The notes under the pieces: model-generated
Databases searched by the model: none
Seen by the model: only the letters and a program-made list of their open reading frames with translations
What the model was told of the DNA's origin: nothing
Translations under genes and position numbers: made by a program
Source: Hygrophila difformis
Taxonomy: Eukaryota; Streptophyta; Magnoliopsida; Lamiales; Acanthaceae
Direction: 5' to 3'
Length of the DNA stretch: 64,000 nucleotides
Assembly (NCBI GenBank): GCA_030278955.1
Contig: JAOANR010000003.1
Location: 25,125,227-25,189,226 of the forward strand
Part shown: piece after piece, positions 1-9,698 of the stretch
Layout: every line of letters begins with the position of its first letter
How positions within the stretch are numbered: the stretch's first letter is position 1

Positions 1-514
1 TAAAATAATGTGATAAGGTATACGGGGTAAAATTTAAATAGATATATATATTAAATAAATAATTGCTTGTAAGGAAAATTTTTATTGAATAAAGAATGGT
101 ATTAATAGGTATCAATCTATTGGGACCTGTTAGTAGAGGTTGTTGGAACTTAGTGTACTGTTTGTTGTCGTTGGGGGTTGTTCACTACTTGTCTTTTTTT
201 TTTTTGAACAGTAACCTGTTCGTTTTTTTTAGGGTTTCCAGGGTTTGGGGTTGGATGTACCCTTATTTGTTTATTTATAATAATGTTATATATATTTGTG
301 TTGTTTATTTATCATTACCCTGTTCTTCTATTTGATTGAGTTTTAACAAGGTAATTGAAGGAAAATAATTTAAATAAACGTGAGGGATAATTTAAATATA
401 CTTGTGTAAAATAAGTGCTTGTATATTTATTACTCAAGGGAAGCCTTTATTTGGGTTACAAGCATTTGAAACAGAAATCTAATAATAATAGTGCATCGGC
501 AAGGATCTCTAAGT

Positions 515-901
515 CTAGAGTGAATAGGTAGGTGCCTCTCCGATGGGATCGTCCTCCTCGCTGGATACGTCAATCGGGGTAGGGGTCCCCACAGGCTCGG
601 GGCTCGGAGGAAATACGTCAGCCTCTAGGCTTAGCAGCTCCGCTCCTAAGTGTCCTACTTGCATCATCAGTTCGTTATCCTTGTTTTGAAGTGCAACCAC
701 TTGGGTTTGGAGTTCGGTGACTTGGGCCTTGAGTTGGGTTATTTCATGATGGCCAGCTTCCCTAAGATGTCCCAATTGGGCCACGTCGCCCTCTAGTTGC
801 CCTACTCGAGCCTTGAAGTGATTGATGTGTTGTTGGGACTCGAGGTATGCGTTGGTCAGTTTCATCATCAGATTAATCATGTTCGCGTTGGGTTCGGCCA
901 T
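515..901 (-). CDS. 128-aa coiled-coil ORF in the retrotransposon leader
   Basis: This intact ORF lies about 340 nt downstream of the primer-binding site of element A. The protein starts MAEPNANM. Heptad-spaced Leu, Val and Ile residues through the middle (about residues 20-95) suggest a coiled coil. The tail is acidic, with PIDVSSEEDDP followed by a terminal APTYSL. The tail is conserved in the broken copy at 4012-4095, which shows it was a real coding unit of the family. It sits where gag is expected but has no CCHC zinc knuckle or recognisable capsid motif. It could be a gag-upstream accessory ORF or a replacement ORF in a non-autonomous subfamily. I do not recognise a named family, and expression is unknown. 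Confidence 0.6.
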   Translation of the reverse strand: MAEPNANMINLMMKLTNAYLESQQHINHFKARVGQLEGDVAQLGHLREAGHHEITQLKAQVTELQTQVVALQNKDNELMMQVGHLGAELLSLEADVFPPSPEPVGTPTPIDVSSEEDDPIGEAPTYSL

Positions 902-1238
902 CTAATGTCAACAAGGTAAGTTAGAGTTAGAATATGTTTTAGGCAAGATTAGTTATGCATGAATTTAAATCTATATGCAACATGCAAGTGCAAGTCCCCT
1001 TCCCCATTAATTTATCCATGTGTTCAAAATAAATTTACTACATGGGTAGGAATAAAAGTTGGGCCTTTATAGTGGACCAAAAATTTAATATTTCTTTGGC
1101 TAAGATATTGGGCTAGTAAAAATAAGCTTTTGGGCTAAAAATAATACTAGTAGTCAAAAATAATAAATTTTAAAAAAATAATGCTTGGTTTTAAAATAAT
1201 GGTTTAAAATAATAGTAGTAGCTTTAAAATTTTCCGGG

Positions 1239-1252
1239 CTCCGATACCAACT
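1239..1252 (-). other. Primer-binding site of element A (initiator tRNA-Met)
   Basis: On the minus strand, AGTTGGTATCGGAG follows directly on the LTR end TTACA. The usual plant initiator tRNA-Met primer site is TGGTATCAGAGC, so this copy has one A-to-G change. It fixes the element's orientation as minus. Confidence 0.85.
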
Positions 1253-1943
1253 TGTAACACCCCGGATTTGATAACCCAGGCCGGGATGTCACCGCCACAT
1301 CTCCCTGGCAAGACACGGCTTCCCGAGCTCACTAAGGAAATGCAAGGCTTATGGGTACGTAAAAGATTTAAAAACATTAATATTGAGTCCGAAAATTAAT
1401 AATACTTAATTCAAAATACGGAAGTAATAACTATCCATGCACGAGATAGAGTAAATGCAGCGGAAAAGTAATCACGACCAACACGGCCAAACCTCGGGTT
1501 CAACAGGCCCGGTAAAACAGTAGTATGATGCAGTAATTAAAAATGTTCATAAATGTTTCCCCCCAAGTGCATGTGCATGCGTCACTCGACATACTCTGTA
1601 AAAGAAAAATGACAACGGTTTATCAGTATAAAAATATATCGAGTAAGTTAATCCCTAACTAAACAATTTAAGGGGTTACATGTGTTTAATTAAAATTACA
1701 CTTTTCATGCATTAATTTAAAATTCATAATTTACTCGCAGCGGAAGAACATGATTTATTTATTCAAGACGAGAATACATAATTAAAGGACTCAATTTCAA
1801 AGCGCAATTTAAAAGCATAATTTAAGAACGTAATTTAGAAGCATAATTTAAAAACATGATAAGTAAAATTTAAGCATAATTAAACACTCACGCAAGTCTT
1901 TTATATTTTATCCCGCAAACTAAGAAAAGGACACCATACCGGG

Positions 1944-2131
1944 GAGATCACTAACGAGGCAATCTCAAATCGTAGGACTACTGACGAGGCAGTCCAAATA
2001 AATGGGAGACCACTAACGAGACAGTCTCAAAGATAGTAGGACCACTAACGAGGCGATCCAAATAACACAGCGCGCGAGATCACTAACGAGACAATCTCAG
2101 ATAGTAAGGAGACCACTAACGAGGCAGTCTC
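1944..2131 (-). repeat. Six-hairpin array in LTR A, constant loop and varying stems
   Basis: Six units of 21-23 nt begin near 1944, 1975, 2006, 2039, 2076 and 2109. Each has a 5-bp stem around a near-constant 11-13 nt loop whose sense core is GCCTCGTTAGTG. Stems differ between units but stay paired: GAGAT/ATCTC, GGACT/AGTCC, GAGAC/GTCTC, a GGATC/GGTCC pair that closes through a G-U pair in sense RNA, GAGAT/ATCTC and GAGAC/GTCTC. Spacers of 8-17 nt separate the units. The array recurs at 9511-9698. Confidence 0.85.
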
Positions 2132-2189
2132 AAAGATAATGATAGCATGAAGATCTGCTCAGCCTAGTGAACGGGATTTTTTGAAAGTT

Positions 2190-2990
2190 CATATTTCAAT
2201 GTTACAAAATATTCGATATCGCATTTCGTAGTTCGAGTTTGCTCAAGTTCGAAAAATCCGATTCGACACAGTTTACGCCTTTCTTAATTAAAAATTTATC
2301 TTTAAACCAAAAATTCTGAAATTTACACAGTAGCTCAAGAACACACATACAAACGACTTTGATGTTTTAAGTTTTTGGAAATAAGGTTTCAAAGTGAGTC
2401 AAATTTCGAGTTCTTTGCAAAAGAAGATTTCTGTCCAAAAGACTGATTCCGACACAGTTACGTGCGACGCCGATTAAACATTCATTTCAGATCCAATTGG
2501 TCCGAAATTTTTACAGGATGTACATAACACCTTAATGAACAACTTTCATGTTTTAAGATTTTGGAAATAATGAATTTCAGATGTTCAAAAGTCGACACCA
2601 AAACGCTGCATACGCGCGGACTCAAAAATTGGTTTAGAACAGGTTCTGAAATTGTCCGTTTTGATATATCAAATGAACTCCAAAATTCATGAAATTTTAT
2701 ATGCATAATCTAGACACAATTATCTACAACTTTTGTTTAGAAATGCAAAGTTGAATCGGTCTAAAAACGGGTGAAAAATATGCATCTAGTCGAGGCAAGA
2801 AATCTGTCCAGAATTCAAACATTCGGTTTTATTACAGAAACTTTACGGTACGATTTGGGATATCAAATCTTTATGTCAATGGCTGAAATTTGCTGAAATT
2901 TGGACACAAGGTAGATTAGAGTCTTATGAACAAAATCTATGTTGAAAAGTTTTCGGTTTGAATTCCCGAAGGTCGAGTTTTAGGCGAGTT
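2190..2990 (-). repeat. Decayed ~180-bp tandem repeats in LTR A
   Basis: About four imperfect units recur, each with an 'AAGTTGT...' block, then 'AAATTTCA' near 'TTTTGG', then a CGGAC- or GTCGGA-like block. The same series is in LTR B at about 8690-9460. One unit gives a 74-codon frame (2482-2706, minus) that is also open in LTR B at 8937-9161. With no other support I treat it as repeat, not gene. Confidence 0.6.
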
Positions 2991-4011
2991 TCTAAAATTG
3001 GACGAAAATAGGGTTTTTGAAAACCGATTTTAGTTACGTGGCTAGATCTTAGGTTTTAAACGACAATAAACCACAAAAATTGAAGAGTAAGGTCTTAACT
3101 TACTTAGTATAGAATAGGGTTGCTGTAAGGGCTTTCCGGACGTCCTAGGGTCGCGACGAACGGCCAATTTCTCTGATCATTTTTTGTTCGTCACCCGATG
3201 TGAAATCGTAGCAAAAGAAAGATGGTTAGATTTCGAGTTTTTAAGACTTATGGACGACTTAAACACTATAATACTACTTACCAAGGTTCTAGAGGGTAGA
3301 GGCTTCGTCCCAGTCATCCCGTCTTCGCCGGAATGCTCGCTGGAAAATGAACTCGAAGGGTTTTCGGCTTGGAGAGGAAATTGAGGGAGTATAGGGTGTG
3401 TTTTTTGAAAACAATGGGTATGGGGGCGCCCTAAACCGAACTTATGCCCTTCCCTAAGGCTGTGATCGGCTTGCCACCGATAGAGGTCGGATTTTTGGCA
3501 AGAAAATCGCCATGGAAGGAAAGTTTACACCTCCTGCACCTCTGGCGCGGTGGTGACACGCACGTATAGCTTTGTCCGCGCGGAGCACGCGCGACCAGTC
3601 CTGGGACGCGTCTCCCTCTTCCGCGCAGTGGCCGCACGGCGGTGCGCGGCGAGCGCGTGGCGGCTGGACCGGCCGGTTCGGCGGTCCGCGTGGTCCGTCG
3701 GGTCTTTTCTTCTTTTCTCTATCGGTTTTCTATCCTCTACGTGTTGGCTCGACTCCTCGGTTCGTTTCCGGTTCGAAATCTTTACCTTAAATTTGTTTCG
3801 AGTTCGGGTTTAATGCTCGTAACATTTCCGTGCCATAATTAGTCTAGTTAAATTGGTTCCAATTCCTCCTAACGTTTTTGTGATTTGTCTTGTGATTTAT
3901 TTTGTGACTGAACTTAGAATTTAGATTTCCAAGCTGCCTACGTACCCTATGAAGGGATCAAGTCATGACGTAGTTCAAAACAATTTGAATTTGTTTTTCT
4001 CGGGTGTTACA

Positions 4012-4095
4012 CCTGCCCCCAATGTCGCCATGCCCATTGATGTGTCGAGCGATGAGGATGATCCCATCGAGGACGCGCCTACCTATTCGCTCTAG
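4012..4095 (+). pseudogene. 3' end of the coiled-coil leader ORF of element B
   Basis: In one frame from 4012 the protein runs to PIDVSSDEDDPIEDAPTYSL and a TAG stop at 4093-4095. It matches the tail of the 128-aa ORF at 515-901 (minus) with a few substitutions. The 5' part was separated by insertion of element A, whose LTR ends at 4011. Confidence 0.8.
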
Positions 4096-4949
4096 ATTTA
4101 GTGATCTAGCTATGCACTACTAGTAGTTATATTTCCCTTCCTACACCAATAAACAGCATGACCAGTTCCATTTCGAATGCTTGTACCCGATGAAACTTTT
4201 CTCTTGAGTAATAAATATACAAGCATTCATTTTACACAAGTATACTTAAATTATTCCTCACATTTATTTAAATTATTTCCCTTCAATTACCTTGTTAAAA
4301 CTCAATCAAATAAAATAACAAGGTAATAATAAATAAACAACACAAATATATATCATTATTACATAAGGTAAATAAACAAATAAGGGTACCCCCAAACCCT
4401 GAAAACCCTAAACCTTAGACCCTAGATTTTCAAAAAAAAAAAAAAAGACAAGTAGTGAACAACCCCCAACGACAACAAACAGTACACTAAGTTCCAACAA
4501 CCTCTACTAACATGTCCCAATAGATTGATACCTATTAATACCATTCTTTATTTAATAAAAATTTTGCTTACAAGCAATTATTTTATAAATATATATCTAT
4601 TTAAATTTTACCCTGTATACCTTATCACATTATTTTACCTAATTGCCTTGAAGCGGCTCGGTCCCATAACGATGCAAGTATTGTTGGGCAACCCACACAC
4701 ATATAGATGCGATAAGGAGGTAACAATGAATCCAGAACATCTCAACCCATAAACTAAGGCAGAACAATTAAACTATGTTTCTAAACAACAACAAACAACT
4801 AACGCAAATCAAACAAGTAACTAGGCAATAACACAACGGAAATATAAACTTTGAATCCCAGTCAGCAGAAACATCCTCATAAGGAGACAACTAAACAAAA
4901 TACGTCTTCTACGAAACCTAAATGAAAATGTACGAAAAAAAAAAAAGAT
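4096..4949. other. Leader of element B and 3' flank of the antisense gene
   Basis: 4096-4640 is the inverted counterpart of 1 to about 515 and belongs to the retrotransposon leader. 4640-4949 has no counterpart visible here and no convincing coding frame. It probably holds the 3' flank of the antisense gene at 4950. Confidence 0.6.
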
Positions 4950-6269
4950 TCACTGATCGGGAGGCGGGAACTGCCGACGCATGTAGTCATCCATCTGCCG
5001 CACATAGGCATACATGTCGGACATAGTGGCCTGCTGCTGAGCCTGCCTCGTAGCAAACGAGTCCATACGGGCCTGGTAGAAGTCCAACCTAGCGTCTAAG
5101 GCGTCATAACGAGCCTGCCCAGCTGCAAACCCGGCATCCATACCGACCCGCATCTCCTGCAGCATCTGAGTCATCTCCTGGCCCTGAGGCGCCACTGCAG
5201 GAGGTGGAACTACTGGAGGAGGGGGTGGCTGCTCCGGAGGTACAACTAGAATCAAGCTGCCATCATCAGGCTGCGGGCGAAGTACAGCTCGAGGAACTCC
5301 TCGACGTAAGGCGTTACGTCGGGCAGCGTAAGTCGGGATACGGTAGCAACCACCCGCTGCTAACTCGTACGGATCTGTCTCCAGTGTCGTGCGAATCCTC
5401 TGTGCCGCGCACAAGCCACAAATGAGGTGAATATGGGTAATCACCCTACTCACTCGTCCTCTCTGCATACCCCTCAAATTATCCTCAATACAAGCTCCCA
5501 CATTCACCCTACCGCCTCGCGCGATAAAGCAAATGGTCTCATAGACGTGATCCAGGACGATATGGCTCCGGGTAATCGGCCGGACGCGCCCTAACCATAT
5601 CTGGGTGAGCTCTCGCCAAGGGGAGTCCATCGTCGTCAAACGCAGCTCATGATCGTGCTCGAGCTAAGGAGCCACCACGGTGCATAAGACGTCCCACGCA
5701 GAAGCAAGAACACGGCCCTCAGGCTGTGGGCGGAATGCGCCATCGTCAGGCAAACCGAAATAGACATTGATCGCCCGAGCACTGAAGTCGAGATAGCGAC
5801 CACGAACCCATACTCGAGATAAGTCGTCACCCTCCCCAAGACCGCCAATGTTGGCGATAACCTCCATAGCCAGATAACCGGAGGCAACGCCCTCGGGATG
5901 ACGTGCGAGTCCAGTCCACTGCAAGTACTCCAAGACCGCACTGACCCTATCATCGCCCAAATGATCAGGATATATGCCTCTCTCGGGGACATAAGCCCTG
6001 TTTCGACGAAGCTCGTCGAAATAAAAGTCCTGGGCGGCCCTCGTCCTAAAACGAAACCTGTCATGCCGGTGAGGACGCACCTCGTCAGGGAGACCCCTGA
6101 GTCTCGGGCCCCGCTGCTCCTCGTCCTCCTCGGACTCGCTCTCATCAAAGTCTGGCATCACCGGAGCGGCAGTGCTAGGGCCAGCCTCATCGCGCCGAGT
6201 AGCTCGTCTCCTGGCCCTCGGAGGACACATGAGAGACGCCAAAACAACCCACAAAAAGAGCAACATCAT
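4950..6269 (-). pseudogene. Antisense 'putative plant transposon protein' ORF split by one in-frame TAG
   Basis: Two long minus-strand frames (6269-5664 and 5639-4950) are in the same phase, separated only by TAG at 5664-5666 and eight sense codons. The start is uncertain: ATG at 6269 gives a hydrophobic leader, while an ATG near 6230 (MCPPRARRRATRR) is a more natural beginning. The first half has an acidic stretch (SESEEDEEQRG), then RFRTRAAQDFYFDEL and VWVRGRYLDFSARAINVYFG. After the stop come WRELTQIWLG, RPITRSHIVLDHVYETICF and GGRVNVGACIEDNLRGM. That order (VRG...FS..AIN..FGLP, then RP..HI, then a G..NVG block) is how I remember the Pfam 'putative plant transposon protein' domain. The C-terminus is Pro/Gln-rich, with a predicted coiled coil over roughly the last 70 residues. 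No catalytic site is visible. It lies opposite to the LTR element containing it. The TAG may be a decay mutation or read through. Confidence 0.6.
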
Positions 6270-7120
6270 GCAAATTATCCAATACCAATTCTAAGACTAA
6301 ATTCCACACAAAAATCAAGCAGAAATACGCAAGGGACAACAATATAGACTTCCAACGTGAGTATTCCATAAGAACATCAAATCCTATCGTTCGCTAAGAC
6401 AAACCAGAAGGTAATCTAAACAAATGATATGCCCAAACAAATTCCAAACCCTTTTTGGCATTTCGTCAAACACGTTATGTGCGCAATAAACCAAATTCTA
6501 AGTTACTAACAAACACATGGAAGTTGCCCACAAAACGAAACGATTGCTCAAATAACAACTCATCATTTCCTTACAGCACCAAACAACAAAAATGAACTAA
6601 TAATCACACCCCAATACCAACCAAAAATCAAAAACTTCATAGTCTTCCTAAAGATTTAAATCCAGCAAGAATTTGCCAAAAACATAAACACATTGTGGCA
6701 TAAACACAAGCAAGGCAACAAGAGTAACATCAATTATCACATATACTTGCTAATTTGCATAAATCAAGCCTAAAAATAACAACCCCCCAATTTTTGTACA
6801 TAAACTCTAATTCCTAAATCCCTTCACAAATCAAGTCGTTCAAAGCATAAAAATTGAAATTGATAACTGAAAGTAGTAGGTGCATACCTTACAAAGCAAA
6901 ATCGAAGCCGGCACCGGGAAAGGTTGGGAACAAGAGGGCAAATTTGAGAGAAAATGTGAAGTGGTCTCGGCTGGGAAATGGGGGAAGTGGCTCGCGCGGA
7001 GCGCGGGCCCTATTTTTTTCGAACTGATGCGCCCGCGCGCTGAGGCCTCATACCGCGCGGACACCGCGCGGGTCATGGAAGAGGTTTTATTTTTTTTTTC
7101 CGATTTTGCTTAATCTCTTT
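6270..7120 (-). other. Possible 5' exon and intron of the antisense gene
   Basis: On the minus strand, a GC-rich block (about 7080-6900) with several CGCGCGG runs ends in CTTTGTAAGGTATG, a plausible splice donor near 6893. The 620 bp down to the ORF at 6269 are AT-rich and intron-like. I found no single best acceptor. The GC block resembles in composition, though not clearly in sequence, the CGCG-rich blocks inside the LTRs. Confidence 0.35.
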
Positions 7121-7159
7121 TACTTTACACCACTCACTTAACCCGAGCGTATATCGATC

Positions 7160-7632
7160 ATGAGGTACGACGACATGGGGTATTACCCGACATCATTCCT
7201 GACAGAGACAGTAGAATTGCCTCGCACTTTCTTTTTGCAAGGCTACAGAAAACCCTCGGGACGAAAATGCATAGGACCATATGAAATCCTGGAAAGAGTG
7301 GGAAATCGGTTATCGGCTAGCGTTGCCACCACAATTTGCTCGTGTTCACAATGTGTCCCACGTCTCCCAATTGAAGAAGTAGGTGAACGATCCGACCCAT
7401 GTGCTCCAACCCGGGAGGAATTGAATTTGAGGATGACTTGAGCTACAAGGAAGCTCCGGCGCGAATACTTGACATGAAGGAGAGAGTACCGAGGAATAAG
7501 ACCGTGAGAATGGTCAAGGTCTTTTGGTCTAACCACGAATCGGAGACGACAACATGGGAATCGGAAGCCGACATGAAACAACATTACCCGACCCTCTTCC
7601 AAGATGACCCGACCTCAGTTATGGGGACATAA
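7160..7632 (+). pseudogene. Decayed 3' end of Ty3/chromovirus pol (integrase C-terminus and chromodomain-like tail)
   Basis: Three frames together give a recognisable pol end. Frame 1 has GRKCIGPYEILERVGN. Another has YRLALPPQFARVHNVSHVSQ followed by a stop. From about 7410 a third has IEFEDDLSYKEAPARILD and VRMVKVFWSNHESETTTWES, ending KQHYPTLF. This is the usual end of the integrase and chromodomain-like tail in Tekay/Del-type plant elements (PPQLARVHNVFHVS, then VKVLW..H....ATWE). At least two frameshifts and one stop make it non-functional. It lies just before the polypurine tract, as expected. Confidence 0.88.
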
Positions 7633-7641
7633 ATGTATTCT

Positions 7642-7655
7642 TAAGGGGGGGAGGA
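7642..7655 (+). other. Polypurine tract of element B
   Basis: AAGGGGGGGAGGA lies directly before the LTR start TGTAACACCC, the expected plus-strand priming site of a retrotransposon in plus orientation. Confidence 0.85.
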
Positions 7656-8689
7656 TGTAACACCCAAGAAAAACAAATTCAAATTGTTTTGAACTACATC
7701 ATGACTTGATCCCTTCACAGGGTACGTAGGCAGCTTGGAAATCTAAATTCTAAGTTCAGTCACAAAATAAATCACAAAAACGTTAGGAGGAATTGGAACT
7801 AATTTAACTAGACTAATTATGGCAGGAAATGTTACGAGCGTTAAACCCGAGCTCGTAACGAATTTAAGATAAAGATTTCGAAACGGAAACGACCCAAGGA
7901 GTTGAGCCAACACGTAGAGGATAGAAAACCGATAGAGAAAAGAAGAAAAGACCCGACGGACCACGCGGACCGCCGAACCGGCCGGTCCGGCCGCCACGCG
8001 CTTGCCGCGCACCGGCGCGCGGGCACCGCGCGGAAGGAGGAGACGCGTCCCAGGACTGGTCGCGCGTGCTCCGCACGGACATCCCTGTATGAGCGCGTCA
8101 CCACCGCGCCAGAGATGCAGGAGGTGTAAACTTTCCTTCCATTGCGATTTTTTTGCCAAAAATCCGATCCCTATCAATGGCAACCGGATCACAGCCTTAA
8201 GAAAGGCTAAAAGAGGATATTGGGGCGTCCTCATCCATAATCTCAGAGAAAAACACAAGTCTTTCCCTTCATTCTTCCTCTCCAAGCCAAAATCTCTTCG
8301 ACTCTACTTTCCGGCGAGTATTCCGGCGACGACAAGGCAAACGGGACGAAGCCTCTACTTTCTAGACCTTTGGTAAGTCATGTTATAGTGTTTAGTTCGT
8401 CCATAAACCTTAAAAACTCGAAATCTAACATCCTTTCTTTTGCTACGATTTCACGTCGGGGGACGAACAAAAAGCGATCGGAGAAGTTGGTCATTCGTCG
8501 CGACCTTAGGACATCCGGAAAGCCCTCACTTCAACCCTATTCTCTAACTAGGTAAGTTAAGACCTTACTCTTCAATTTTTGTGATTTATTGTCGTTTAAA
8601 ACTTAAGATCTAGACACGTAACTAAAATCGGTTTTCAAAAACCCTATTTTCAACCAATTTTAGAAACTCGCCTAAAACCCGACTTTCGG

Positions 8690-9460
8690 GAATTCAAACC
8701 AAAAACTTTTCAACATAAATTTTGTTCATAAGACTCTAATCTACCTTGTGTCCAAATTTCAGCCATTGACATAAAGATTTCATATCCCAAATCGTGCCGT
8801 AAAATTTCTGTAACAAAACCGAACGTTTGAAATCTGGACAGATTTATTGACTCGACTTGATGCATATTTTTCACCCGTTTTTATCGATTCAACTTTGCAT
8901 TTATAAACAAAAGTTGTAGATAATTGTGTCTAGATTATGTATATAAAATTTCATGAATTTTGGAGTTCATTTGATATGCCAAAACGGACGATTACCGAAC
9001 CTGTTCTAACCCGATTTTTGAATCCGCGCGTAAGCAGCGTTTTGGTGTCGATTTTTGTACGTCTAAAATTCATTATTTCCAAAATCTTAAAACATGAAAG
9101 TTGTTCATTAAGGTGTTATGTACATCCTGTAAAAATTTCGGATCAATTGGTTTTAAAATGAATTTTTAATCTGCGTCGTACGTAACTGTGTCGGAATCAG
9201 TCCATTGGACAGAAATCCCCTTTTGTAAAGAACTCGAAATTTAACTCACTTCGAAACCTTATTTCCAAAAACTTAAAACATAAAAGTTGTTCGTATGTGT
9301 GTTCTTGAGCTACTGTGTAAATTTCAGAATTTTTGGTTCAAAGATGAATTTTTAATTAAGAAAGGCGTAAACTGTGTCGAATCGGATTTTTCGAACTTGA
9401 GAAAACTCGAACTACGAAACGCAATATCGAATATTTTGTAACATTGAAATATGAACTTTC
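8690..9460 (+). repeat. Decayed ~180-bp tandem repeats in LTR B
   Basis: Four loosely related units share 'AAGTTGT', then 'AAATTTCA' close to 'TTTTGG' or 'TTGG', then a CGGA-containing block. They correspond one to one with the repeats at about 2190-2990 (opposite strand). Confidence 0.6.
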
Positions 9461-9510
9461 AAAAAATCCCGTTCACTAGGCTGAGCCGATCTTCATGCTA
9501 TCATTATTTT

Positions 9511-9698
9511 GAGGCTGCCTCGTTAGTGGTCTCCTTACTATCTGAGATTGCCTCGTTAGTGATCTCGCGCGCTGTGTTATTTGGATCGCCTCGTTAGTGG
9601 TCCTACTATCTTTGAGACTGCCTCGTTAGTGGTCTCCCATTTATTTGGACTGCCTCATTAGTGGTTATACGATTTGAGATTGCCTCGTTAATGATCTC
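9511..9698 (+). repeat. Six-hairpin array in LTR B
   Basis: In sense orientation, stems GAGGC/GTCTC (one G-U pair), GAGAT/ATCTC, GGAT/GTCC (one G-U pair), GAGAC/GTCTC, a decayed GGACT unit whose 3' arm is lost, and GAGAT/ATCTC enclose a loop of the form TGCCTCGTTAGTG. Order and spacers match the array at 1944-2131. Confidence 0.85.

Larger units (their letters stand above)
1..4011 (-). mobile_element. Ty3-type LTR retrotransposon A (5' LTR and leader; continues off the left edge)
   Basis: Read on the minus strand, this is an LTR (4011 to 1253), a primer-binding site matching initiator tRNA-Met, and about 1.24 kb of internal sequence running off the window. Its LTR is a diverged inverted copy of the one at 7656-10392, and its leader (1 to about 515) is an inverted copy of 4096-4640. 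That shows two members of one family. Element A interrupts element B within B's small coiled-coil ORF, which resumes at 4012. The family is assigned to the chromoviruses (Tekay/Del-like) from the pol remnant in element B. Only the 5' end of A is visible, so its coding capacity is unknown. Confidence 0.85.
1253..4011 (-). repeat. LTR of element A (2759 bp)
   Basis: Reading the minus strand, the LTR opens TGTAACACCC and closes GGGTGTTACA. It is a diverged inverted copy of the LTR at 7656-10392. Order in the sense direction: about 350 bp AT-rich; a GC-rich block (about 3430-3680) rich in CGCG and CCGG; decayed repeats of about 180 bp (about 2190-2990); six short hairpins (1944-2131); and an AT-rich 3' end. 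Open frames of 60-87 codons in the GC block are in overlapping frames on both strands and are not called as genes. Confidence 0.88.

Noticed and set aside
3430..3842. ORFs in the GC-rich block of LTR A, with counterparts at 7743-8376
   Set aside because: Several frames on both strands are open only because stop codons are rare in CG-rich DNA. No domain is present.
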